Source of the DNA: Arbacia lixula
Taxonomy: Eukaryota > Echinodermata > Echinoidea > Arbacioida > Arbaciidae
Assembly (NCBI GenBank): GCA_963669155.1
Contig: CAVLGW020000039.1
Location: 20,736-84,735, forward strand
Reading direction: 5' to 3'
Length of the DNA stretch: 64,000 nt
A model generated the notes under the pieces. That model was not told the DNA's origin and searched no databases. It saw nothing but the letters and a program-made list of their open reading frames with translations. The position numbers were made by a program, and so were the translations under genes. Numbering within the stretch: the stretch's first letter is position 1; each line of letters starts with the position of its first letter. Of the stretch, positions 1 through 12,700 are shown piece by piece.

Positions 1-100
1 TTTGCTTCCTGGGCCATGTTGCATATCGGTTTTCAATCATTGTAACTAAAAATCAATTGGTAACTATTAGCAATAATTGGTAAAGTACAAGACAATTGAC

Positions 101-170
101 TGTTGATCAGGGTTGGATTGAACCATCATTAGGTGTATCAGACGGCAATTCCTTGGTCATCACATCAACA
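101..170 (-). ncRNA. C/D-box snoRNA-like unit A1 (RBM33 last visible intron)
   Basis: On the minus strand: terminal stem TGTTGAT/ATCAACA, C box GTGATGA, guide CCAAGGAATTGCCGT, D' CTGA, variable linker, C' TGATGG, guide GGTTCAATCCAACC, D box CTGA, closing stem. All boxes are canonical or nearly so. It shares its upstream flank ACAAGACAATTGACTG with copy A8, which points to recent copying. The host exon is on the same strand. Confidence 0.8.
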
Positions 171-653
171 ATCCATCTCACACTACATGCATACAATGCT
201 TCCTTTATGCAATTTGAGTTGCCAACATTCATTTTGTTTTCTGGGGGTGTCTGATTTTTTTTTCAAACCTCCAATGCTGTGCTTATCCAATTATGAATCT
301 TTAAATTTTCTTTCCCTCTTAACACTCTGTGCCTCATCGCCTTTTTTTTTTTTACCAGTAAAACACAAACCATCCTATGTGAGCAGTCCTTTTTGTCATA
401 ACAGGAAGAATCAAATACAGTCCAATCTTGCTATAAGAAGCACAGAAACAGGACTTTGTTTTTTGTTAGAACAAGGCAATGCCCCCACCTCAATTTCAAG
501 TAATGCATGTGACTCTGAGTTCAGTAATCAGCATAAAAAGATAACTAGGTGTTTGGCTTGGTACCGAGCACATCGTTATAACAGAAGTGGACTGTACCAC
601 CATTCAAATAATGCACGCCATATTTTCTGGAGGATCCTGGGTATTATACTAAC

Positions 654-742
654 CTGTGGAACCTCTGCTGGAATATGTGGGCGTGCTCCTCATTCGGGAA
701 TCTGACGATGGCTTTCCTCTGCTGCGGAATCATCTTCAAAGA
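654..742 (-). CDS. RBM33: RBM33 exon: second half of C-terminal RRM
   Basis: Acceptor CTTCTCTGCAG, donor CACAG/GTTAGT, phase 0 to 2. Encodes SLKMIPQQRKAIVRFPNEEH and AHIFQQRFHR. The IPQQRKAIV-F motif is almost the same as vertebrate RBM33 LPQQRKAIAKF. The last exon(s), expected to encode the final RRM strand, lie beyond position 1. Confidence 0.87.
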
Positions 743-3700
743 CTGCAGAGAAGACAGGAACAAAATGTTGAGGAAACAATAATTTGATATGTTGATTGAC
801 ACATCAATTGATTGATTGATTGAATATGACAATGGCTTTCCTCTGCTGCGGAATCGTCTTCAAAGACTGCAGAAAAGACGGAAACAAGACAATGAGGGGA
901 TGACAATGTGATATGTTGAGTGACATATCGATTGAGTGATTGATGAAGATTGAATACGACGAAGGATCTCCTCCACTGCAGAATCGTCTTCAATGACTGT
1001 AGAGAAGACAGGAACACAACACTGAGGAAATAATAATTTGATGTATAGATTGAAATATCAATTGAGCAATTGATTGATACATTGAATCTGATTAAAGCTC
1101 TCCTTTTATCATTATAGGCACTTTTTCTGTTAATTGCATTCATTTATGGAGATGTGTAATAAAGTTTAATGGAATTGGCTTACTGAAATTGGTCCCACTG
1201 AATTGAGCATGCCAGCCAGGCTGTCCTGGGAGGTGGAGGGTGCTAGACCCATGACGGCCACCGTCGCCCCTCCACCACCCATGAAGGGGGGCTGCTGGGT
1301 GGCCCCCAGGGGGATCACAGTTCTCTGCTTCATGGCTGGCGGGGTCTGGCCCGGGGACGGGTGCTGCCTGCACCACGGGGGAAGAGTGATGGGGAATTTG
1401 GGGAGGGGGGGGGGCAGGTAGAGAGAGAGAGAGTTGCATGGCAGTTACGGACAAGGGAAAAAGGAGGAGGGGGAGGGGGGAAATGAGGAGGGGGAGGGGG
1501 GAAAGGAGGAGGGGGAGGGGGAAATGGAGGGGGAGGGGAAGAGAATGGGAGAGGAAGTGAGAGAAGGGAAGAAGGAGGGGGAGGGGGAAAAGTTAGTCAA
1601 ATGGAAGTTGAAAATGGATGGGGCAGTTGAAAGGAGTGAAGGAGTGTAAGGAGTAGAGGAAAGAGAGGGAAAAGGAGGGGGAGGGGGAACAGGTGATTGA
1701 AGTGTGGTGAAGAGGAGAGGATCGAGAGAGATGAAAGGGTAAACAAATAGGTGTTATACAGAGCATAACGTGCAATACAGAAAGGAGTGGGAGGAGAGGG
1801 ACAAGGTTTTAGCGACTTGAAAAGTATTTAAGAGGGGCGGAGACAATAAGATGGAGTAGTGCAGAGGAAATGGAGGAGAGATGAGAGAGAAGGGATAGGG
1901 GGTAGTTTAGGAAAAGAAGGTATAGAGCAAAAAAATTTACTGGTACCATCACAGTTGTAAACATTTTAACAAATATATTAAATCTGCGCTGCATTACAGA
2001 GCTGAACACTATCAATCATAAAACAGTCAATAACAGAATACAGTGTTGTGTTATTTATTCCTTCAGCGCTCAAGGCATTGGCACTCACCACAGCCTATAA
2101 AACCTGGTAACATTTATGACGGGTCAAACAGTTGATCAGGGTTGGATTGAACCATCATGTCTTGTGTCAGACGGCAATTCCTTGGTCATCACATCAACAG
2201 TCATTCTTATCGCACTTCCTGCTCTAAATAATCACTGCACGCAAAGGAAATTTGAGCACCCTGAAATTAAGGGGAAATATTGCAAACGTTGAAGTCAGGA
2301 GCCAGATTTCTAATGTTACATATTGCATCATATATACATATAGGTAGAAAAGTTTTCGCCCAGTGCTTATTTGAAATGTTACATACTGCATCATATATAA
2401 AGGTAAAAAATAGTTTCCCTCTAGTGATTTATGTATGGAAACTCTAACCTGGTAAGTGGTAAGTTCCTCTAACCTGTAGGACCCATCTCAACTTCCAATC
2501 CCTTCCACATACCTGATGATTGTCCTCTGAACAGGTGGGGAGTGCATGTCCTCCATGGGCGGCTGATGTTGATGATGTTGTTGCTGTGGTGGCTGGGAGA
2601 GACGACCGTGTATCCCCCCTCCTCTTCCACCCCTGCCTCTTCCTCTTCCCCTCGTTGGCCCTCCTCGTCCTCCTCCCCTTCCTCCGCCCCTCATGTTGGG
2701 GTTGCCTCCCATCGGCGGCTGCATACCACCCCTCTGGGCCGACATGCCCCCTCTCTGTCCATGCATTCCGCCTCCCCGGGGGGTGTGCATACCCCCTCCT
2801 CTTGGTGGCTGCATGCCCCCTCTATGCCCACCACCACCACCCATGCCCCCTCCTCGATGTCCCTGCATGTTCCCCCTGCCGGCAGGGTCATGCCCGCCCC
2901 TCATGTTTCCTCTCCCTCTCATCGCACCCCTACCCCCTCGCTGCCCCCGGCTCCCCCTCTGGCCTGGGGGAGCACCCCCCCTGCGGTAGCCCTCCATCCC
3001 CTCGTTCTGTGGGTGATAACCCTGTGGCATGATCACTGTCCTTTCTTGCGGGGGGCTCTCCTGGTGGAAGAGTTGCTGCTGGTCACTGGGGTGGGGACCT
3101 GGTGGTCCATGCTGAAATCCCTGGGCAGGGTGCCCGCCATGGGCACCACCAGGAGGGCCCAGGCCCTGCTGGAAGCCTTGCTGTGGATTCATGTCATGTT
3201 GTTGTTGAGGTGGAGGCATATGTCTCTGATTTGGCGAGGGCCCACGTCCTCCTCCTCGCATTTGACCACGACCCCTGTCCCTGCCACGACCTCTGACCTG
3301 ACCTCTTGTATTGGACTGGCCCTAAAGGTGCGATAAGAAATTGGCTTTTATTATAACCAGTTTAACTTCAGGGTGGACTTTCCCTTTAACCATAAGAACA
3401 AAATACCTCTAGTCTGTGTTTGTTGGTCAGGGTTGGATTGAACCATCATTTATTATGTCAGACGGCAATTCCTTGGTCATCACTTCAACTCATCACAGAA
3501 ATTGGTGTTAACGTCATGAAGCTGTGTCTGCCAATGTACAGGAAATCAGAATTTCATGCCCAGTTCTACAGACAATGTAACAACTCAAAATGAGAAAGAT
3601 AGGCACACAACAGACAAATGGGGAGGAAGAAGAAAAGAACAGAAAGAATGACGTGGAGGAGAAAGAAAAAGAAAGTTTGGAAAGATGAAAACGAAAGATA

Positions 3701-6700
3701 CGACATAGGGAAAACTATCGAGGAAAAGATAATAAGAAATGGAAAGAATATGAGGGATGGACAGGGCAGGTCCAAAACGTGAGGAGAAATAGGAAAATTC
3801 AAAGGCACAAATGAAGGAACAGGAACAGCAACCAGAAGATGAGGGGGAAAAGAAGGGAGGAGAAAGACAAAGAAAATGAGTAGTACAATTCTCAATACCG
3901 CATAAAAGGAAAAGTCGTACCACGGAGCAACATGCAGCCACATTCAGATTTTGTTCGCAGCGGTATCCGCTTCCAGACTAGTGTAGAAGTGTATGAGACC
4001 GAAAGCAGAGATGACTACAAACAAAATCTGGATGTCGCTGCTCTGTGTTCTATGGGACGGCTTTCCCCTACATGCTGTAGGGAGAGAATAACTGTATAAT
4101 GTAGGACACAATTTACTAAAATACCATTGGACACTTACCCTTCCTCTCTGTGGTTGGCCGGTTCCTCCCCCTCTGGAGGGGGCGGGGTGCGTCATGCGCT
4201 GCGGCCCCCCTCCCAGGGTGGGGATCGGCTGCCCCTGTGGGGGGCCGTCAAAATCCTGGCTAGGCCCGGTCAGCACCTAGGGGATGACCAACACAAGTTC
4301 AGTCTTAAATTCATAATATATACCCCAGGGAGGTTATTTTTTTAAATAATCGGGGGCCTTCTTTTTTTAATTAGATGTCATGAAATGGACATCCTGGGGG
4401 TGTTTCACCAAGCTTCAGCTTCACAATGATTTTGATTTCAATTAGCTGCAGTTGAAATCTGATATGTAGAGATCAAATTAGTTGTTGTTCACCAGCGTCT
4501 GAATTCGAACTTAATAATTTGTCAAATTTAATTGGGATTTAGGAAATTCACTTCCACTATGTTCAAACAGGAACAAAAATCTAATTTAGCAGAACAACAA
4601 GTCACCAGTCATGCATAAAGTCATGCTTAACTTACAGCTTGGTGAAACACACCACTGAACCATGTTATATATATATACACCCGAAGACGATTTTTTTTCC
4701 CCCATCTTCATAGGTGCTCTCTTGTTACTCACAGAGGGTATTTTTACTTAGAGGGTTAATTCACCCTAAGCCCCCTTGTATCTTGACACTGTAATTTGTT
4801 TTTATTCTTATGCTTAGTAATTATCTCTCTCATAATGAAAATTATTATTTAATTTTAATCGTTTGCCTCTGTGATTGTTCATCAGGGTTGGATTGAACCA
4901 TCATATATTGTGTCAGACGGCAATTCCTTGGTCATCACATAAACATATCACAGAATTACATTTTTTCCTATTGTGTGTTAAAGATTTTTTTTTAGCAAGG
5001 TACATCAAACTTTCAACAATTTGATGACATATCTGTTCATTTTCTCTGCAGGATGAAACATATACCGGCACATTGGTCCAACGTCTCTAATCATACTTTT
5101 ATTTCTATACCTATCCAGTCTTTTTAAGGGAGTGTGGATATACTGACCTTGACATTTCCCTGTTCAGTCCACTGCTGAGCATGGGGAGGGTAGCCCCCAC
5201 CAGGGTGGTGGAATGGGGGAGACCCCTCGTCTACAAATTAAATAAATATAATCCCATGACAATCGGCCTGCTAACATTTAGAATGCATATTATCCTCCCC
5301 ATGCAATCATGTGACAATCAGTCTGATTACATAATTTTGTGCAACTTATTCACACCACACGAACAGGCATCTGATCATATGATTGTATAATTGCCATCTA
5401 CGAGAACTACTGAAGCAATAGCTAATTCATCAGCGCTCATTGGCTGCTCCGTTCGTAGTTGCAATTGTAGGCTACAATAGCTGTACAGCCATATGCAACC
5501 CAGTCCTGGGTCACATTGCATTAAATTACTGTAACTGGCAGTGGAAAATGTGGCAGAAAGAAGAATAATACTCAGCGCTCATTGGCTATTTCCATGGTAG
5601 TTCAATCATTTGTAAATCATAAATCACATGGTCCTGAGCAATTTTTAATCATTGTAACTGAACATCAGTGGTAACTGCTATGGAAAGAGGCATAATACTG
5701 GCTGTGCTTTGGTCATCCCAGTAAGTGACAACAGCGTGCTTCTGGGGTGTGAATGTTGATCAGGGTTGGATTGAACCATCAGTTGTTTTTGTCAGACGGC
5801 AATTCCTTGGTCATCACATCAACATAGCACAGCCCTCCCTTCAGGGAGTAATAAAACTCTCAGGGAAAAATGGAAGGAATGGTAAAGACTACCAAATCAG
5901 GGCCCTGTTGCATAAAACTTACCATTAATAGTAACACTGTCATCAGTGGTAATTACCATATCGCTCAACAGCCAATCAAATTCAAGATTTTCATAGAAGT
6001 TGTCATTGGGAGCAAAGTTACCATCAATGGTAAGTTTTTATGCAACAGGGCCCTGTAATCAATGGAGTGCCATTCAGCCATGATCATGGGTCCCAGGGCC
6101 ATGTTGCATAAAACTTGCCATTGATGGTAACTTTCCTATAAATGGCAACTTCTATGGAATCCTTGAATTTCATTGTTCTTCTTCTGCTCTTTCCCCAATA
6201 TTCTGAAACAATCTACCAACATCCATCCATGAAAAGTCTTCTACACTCTTTTTTAACCCTAATACTCCCGGGGGGGGGGGGGGGGGGGCCATTATGGCCC
6301 CCCCCCCCCTGTTGAAGTTTTGTCGGTACTTCCTAACGCCTCAATATTTCGAAACGAAATTTCTTGACTATTTTCTCTGATCCTTCCCGCACATTTTGAT
6401 ACCAAATTTATGGCGATCGGACCTACCGTGCGGGTGTCAGATTACGTTTACCGAACACATGTCACTGAAATTTCGCATTTCTCTATGTGACTGTGTATAA
6501 CCCTATGGATAAAATCAGCTTTTCCAATTTATGTAAATACTTTTCTAATAAGTGTTATCATTGTTTCATATAGTGTAGATAATTACCACACACACACACA
6601 CACACACAAACACACACCCACACACACACACCCACGCATACGCATCTGAATCACAACGAAAAACAAAGAAATACATAAGAAAATTGAAAAACAATAAAAT

Positions 6701-9700
6701 ACATAAGAAATAATTACCGCAACCTATCTTTTTCTTTCAAGAATTGATGAGGGAGTTATGAAAGACATTTGTACCAAAAATTGCTATTCCTGAGGCTTTA
6801 TTTAGTGAGAAATACAAAAATCTATGATTTCTCGCATAAATTAGCATAAATTAATTATTTAAAAAAAAATAAAAGGACTTTCGTAAATTTTGCTATACAA
6901 CTTTGTAGATTACATAATTCTTTACCCTTGTGCAAAATTTTGAGGCAATCGGGCGACCCATGGCCGAGATCTCAGGGGGGGGGCCATAATGGCCCCCCCC
7001 CCCCCCCCCCCCCCCCGGTAATAACAAGCTTTGAAATACCCCGGGAGTATTAGGGTTAAGACCCTTCTCATCTCTTTAGGCAATTATTGTAAATCTACAT
7101 GTATGTACAGTCAAACCAGTCTATAGCGGCCGCTCAAGGGAAACCACAAAAGTGACCACTATAGACAGGTGACCACTATAGACAGGTCGGCGGCCATTTT
7201 GATTTTGAGCATGGATATGTTTTGCACTATGTAACCTTCATGCTGCAACATAATTTATTGCTTACGAATGATATACATACATTTTATTTTTATGTGATAT
7301 GTTAATAGTATTTTATCATGTTTTCGTTCAATGAGAAATATGAATAAACCTGAAGGCACATTTTCGTTATCTGTGTATTATTTCTGTGTGTGCGATTTTG
7401 TGAGAGATCTGTGTATTATTTCTTTTGTGCCCTGAAAGGGGCCCAACCAGTTGGCACGGTAAAGGGTCATGAGCATCCAAGGGTATGTTTGTTTAGTCTA
7501 GATCTGCAAAAAGAAGAATGAAACACAATATCATGCCATAAATTTGTCTTCAGTGTTCGAACAAAAATGAATAATCAAGCAGATCACTCATAGAAAGTCA
7601 TTTTATGTAAACTGTATCAAATGCGTCCTTATCAGATGAATATCTTAATTCAATATCATATTTTCATCGGCTGTCTCAACTCCCGCGAGTCTAGGTGATA
7701 AATGCTATGTTAGATATCTTACGCCAAGAAAGACAATTTCTATTTTAACTGATGAAATAAATGTGGTTTAGCAGAGAAAACACATGTTATCGGATTTCTT
7801 TAAAATCTCAAGTTAAAGGGCATATACTGTACTGGGAAGGCAAAAAAGCCTTCAAAAGGTAATTGTTAGCAATCTTCTTGCCAATGGACTTCAATTCATG
7901 TATTGTCCATTTTAGAAGCTTGCTGAAAGTTATTTGCCCTGAAATGATCCACATATGGAGTAATTAATTATTAATGATTAAATCCTCAAAATGTTCGGCC
8001 CGAACATTTTGAGGATTTGTGATTTAATCACTCATTACTCCAAATACAGATCATTTGAGGGCAAATAACTTTCAGCAAGCTTCTAAAATAGACAATACAT
8101 GAATTTAAAGACAATCAGACCCGGCGCTCAAGAGGGCGTTATTCCATGTAAGCGCATGAGCGGACAGTACGTGTTGTCCAATGACGGCAATGTTATTCGA
8201 TAATTTCACCGGTTACGCAAATGCCATGTTCCGAATGCCCGAAGAATGTCGATTCTCAATCTAGGTATGCCGAAATACAGTTCGGCTCATGATTCGGCGG
8301 CTGTTCCCTGCTGGCTCCGCCCACGTACATGTACATTACGCCGTTTACGGTATGCACAAACGTGTACTGGCATAGCTCGCTCGGCTAGCGCTCACAACGT
8401 ACGTGAAAGGGCAAGCAACGCATATCCGCAATCTACCAGTTTGATTGACAGCGTTACTCGTCAAACGTCGGAACTAAGATGGCGATGACTGTGACGTCAT
8501 CCAACAGCGCCCTCTTGAGCTCCGGGTCGAAATTCCTTTAAGACCATTGACAAGAAGATTGCTAACAATTACATTTTGAAGGCTTTTTGCCTTCCCAGTA
8601 CAGTATATGCCCTTTAATGTGCGTTTAGTTTCTTACGTTTGGGATGTTCATAATGTCTTGACCATGCAGCACTGCACGACCTAGTACTGCGAGGAACCAC
8701 ACGCATACATTAGTACGGGCGGGCGTAAATCGTTTAAAACTTTGAACAGAATTGTTAACTTTGTCAAATAAACAGAATCTTGAATTGAAATACCCTTCTG
8801 AAAAAAACAGGAAACATTCGTTCATTACAAGAATGGGCAACTTATTCATGTCCACATTTTGAAAAGAAGAGAATGGACCTCCACCGGCAGCCTACCGGAT
8901 ATTAGAAAAGATACATGTAGCAACAAGGGCTGCATATGATGGAAAGCCCGCTTGCTTGGGGGCATTGGCGTTGCTTTGAATAGTGAATAAACGGCATAAC
9001 AATTTCAAAAGAACGACAACTTGCCGAAAACAGGATCTTGAATTAAAATACCCACGTTAATGATAATCAAGTGTTCTCTTTTTCGTTGTTAGTAAGAATC
9101 TCCTCATCTTCGTGTCTATGGTTTCTCTCTCCGATCGATTGACAGCTAGTGCAAGTGCCGTGCATAGTGCACTCTTACTTCGTCTAAGGTAGCACGATAA
9201 ATATTAATTTCAATTAATAAAAGAAAAAAATATATACGGCTACAAATGCACATTAAAATATATCTTCTATCTTGACATATTTCATCTAATCGAGAAATAT
9301 TCTTTATCGTGTCTTTTAAAATATTTTTGCCTCAATAATTTCCGAACGGGAGTTGATTGAAGTAAGCAGCTTATTCCATAGGGGTAGGCATATCGATGAG
9401 TTTCGAGTTCCTGTGTGCTTCTGAGATTGCGAACGCTGAAGAACCGCGCGCTGCTGCCAGCTTGCAGTAGCGCATATCGCGGATCCAGATTGGTCTGGGC
9501 ATGGGCTGAGAGCGCGTGCGAACCTGGGCTGCGCTGGCCTCGGGGCCGAGCGAGGACCCGGGGTATTATTCATCACAACAATAAAAGCATGGGATGCAGA
9601 GACTCACTAAAACAAGAACAAAAAAACACCGGACATCGGGATTTCATTGATTAGGGTAATCAAGTTAAGATCCTGCTTTTTGTTTGGCAAGGTCTCTTAC

Positions 9701-12700
9701 AAGTTTCATACATTTCGAGAATGTGTTAATGAGCTGTATTACGTCATGCAGCTAGAAAGCAGGCTTTTCATGCCTCTAGCTTTTCACGGCCGTTTAAGTT
9801 ACGTTGCATCGCAAAAAGCCAACTTTCCATGCCGATAGGGACGGGTGATTTCAGAATTGGTGGCCGCTATACACAGTAAAATTTTGGCCGAGGGAGACAA
9901 AATGGGTGGCCGCTGGCCGCGTTAGCCAGGTGGCCGCTATATCCAGGGTCTTTAACACTGAATTTCTCTGCGGAGGAGTCGAAGGTGGCTGCTATAGGCA
10001 GGTGGCTGCTGAATCCAGGTGGCCGCATAGCCAGGTTTGACTGTACCTCTTCCACCTGTCCTTTTAACATAGATTATCATGATGGTGATGATGATAAAGA
10101 TGAAGAGTAAATAGTCTGTGCTTACCATGGCTGGCATTCTGGTTGGTGTTGAAAGGCTGTCCCTGGTAGTGGTTGCGGTGCTGGGGGTGCCCCTCCTGGA
10201 ACTGAGGGGGTGGGGTCTGGGCAGGAGGGGACATCACCCCGCCCCTCCCCCTCCCCCTCTCCTGCTGCTGCTGCTGCTGCTGCCCCCCTGCACTCCCCCT
10301 CCGACCCTTGGGCGGGGTGGGCTTCTTGGCGGGTGGGGCGGAATCAGCCTGGGAAGGAATTACATCAAGGGGGTTATTCTCTGTTTCCTCATCATTTTTG
10401 TGTTGACTCTTACACTGTCAACAAACACTATAAACATGATCTTTTGTTTCACATACAAACTTTGAAAGGGACCCTTCGAAATTTTGTCTCCGTAACAAAA
10501 GACCATGTTCATAGTGAAATACGTAGCTGCCAACTTCCTTGTCCTAATGTCAGTATTTTGCTTTAAAAAAAAGCATTCTGAAGAGAAAATTGGACTAAAA
10601 TAAAGTATAAGGTGTGTGATTTTTTTCAGAGTGAAAAACTACCACCAAAAAAGTAACAATTAGCTGCTTTCTTTGAATTATTCATCTCATTCATTTGCCC
10701 GAGAATTATTTTCCAGATAAGCAAGCAAGAAAGACTACAGTTGTAGACTGAAGAGTATGGCTATTGGCTACATTTGGATTACCACATCAAATCATTGTAA
10801 CCAGCAACATCATATTGATGAATCTGAATATGAAATAAATATTGAAGCACATGAACAGCCCTTTTTTTCTGTGATTGGTGATCAGGGTTGGATTGAACCA
10901 TCACTTGGTATATCAGACGGCAATTCCTTGGTCATCATTTCAACACATCACAGAACACAGTGCAGGAGGGCGTTTCATGAATATTTTTCGTCTGACAAGC
11001 TGTCTTTCTCCGACAGTTACCATAGTAACAGTCAGAGGCTAGTGCCTCTCGGCCCATCAAAACCAAGGATTTCACTGAAGATGTCAGCACTGATCATTTG
11101 GTCAGTGTTGACAACGTTCATGAAACGCCCTCCTGGAGTTCACAGTCATCTCTTCCATCGGCACCTCTTGCCCTATCTTACCTCTCCGCTCTGTTTCTTC
11201 TGCTCAGCAATTCTCCGTTTCAGGTCGGTCTGTTTCTGGAGGGCCTGCTGCTGGCGCCGTTCTTCCTTGCGCTTCATGATGGCTTCTCGCAGCTTCTTCT
11301 GCTCGTCCAGCATGACTCTCAGTCGCCTCTCTTCCGCTTCTTCATCAATCTGGGTAATGAACAATTTGAAGGAATGTTCTTCATAAATTGGGCACTTAAT
11401 GTAGTCTAATGTTTTTGTGGGATGATGTTACATTTCACTCTTGTATTTTTCTATCCTCCTTCTCTTCTCTCTCAAGAGCAGTAATAGTCAAACAAACTGT
11501 CACCCTAGCATTAGGTCTATTGCCATGTGGGTAGTTGTAGAAGCATGAAGCAGTCATACACATAGTTGTAGATGACAGACATTCTAGTACAAGAAGTAAT
11601 AAAAGTCGTAGTAGTTGTAGTAGTCATAGTCATAGAAGTAGTAGTGGCAGTGGTAGTAGTAAAAGTAGTGGAAGTAGAAGTGATAGTAGCAAAAGCAGAA
11701 GTAGGAGTGCGCATAGAATAAAGAAAAAGGAGTAGTAAGATTTATGGGTAGTAGTTGTATATCAATCAGTATAAGTATTATAATATGAGATGCAGAACTA
11801 CTTCCTAAAAGTTACCTCTCCACTTGGTTTGGTCGATGTCTTCTTGGCCAGCACCTGCCTCAGGTCATTGGGTGGTTTACTAGCCGCCTGCTTGATCAGC
11901 TGACTAGGAGGGGCCACAGCCTTCTGGTTACTAGGGGACAAAGGTCAAAGGCCACAGATCAACGGTTACTAATTAACCATCATAATGCACCAACTAAATC
12001 AACACTATAATCATTAGAAACTCTGCTTACAATGACAGTCTCTAGATGGTTTCATTAACAACATAGATGAAGAAAATAAAATGGTACCTAATAACACCCA
12101 ACCCCCCTTGAGAATTGTAAGGGCAAAGGTCAAAGATCAACTGTAATGAATTAACCATCATTACGATTATCAATCATTCAAAAACTTGGCTTATATTTCC
12201 TGTCTCTTCATGATTTCAATAACCGCATGGAGGGGGGGGGGGGGGAATAGAATGTTCCTTCATGTTAAATCTCACTGCTTTTTTTATGTCTATACGTACC
12301 TTGAGGATTGTGGTCCCTTCTGTGTCTGTTGCTTGACTGGTGTCCTCTGCCCTGGCATTGCTCCTCTGTCCAGTAAATCAACAAGTTTGGCAATTCAACT
12401 TGGTTAACTCTTTATCTGCCATTGGTGCATTTTAGCACAAATAACACACACAGAACCCATAGAGCTCAAATTTGTCTGGCGTAAAAAGGATTAAACCAGT
12501 CTACTGCACTATATCATTTGTCAATCATGAAGATATGGTTTGATGTTGCTGCTAATAAGTTCAAACATGTTCGGGATTTGTGATCAGGGTTGGATTGAAC
12601 CATCATATTTCATGTCAGACGGCAATTCCTTGGTCATCATATGAACACATCACAGAATTCCATGCGTGGTCCCACTTCTATAAACAAGGCATTAGCAATA

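Noticed and set aside
101..170. Type A units as tRNA-derived sequences, because GGTTCAATCC resembles a pol III B box
   Set aside because: No A box or cloverleaf pairing is present, while C, D', C', D boxes and a terminal stem fit exactly in all copies.
2520..3336. Plus-strand Pro/Ser-rich frames
   Set aside because: Shadows of the RGG-rich minus-strand exon, which has phased splice sites and RGG codon periodicity.
9316..9654. Open frames in the GC-rich part of the Tigger-like element
   Set aside because: No DDE transposase or helix-turn-helix motif recognised; too short and overlapping on both strands.
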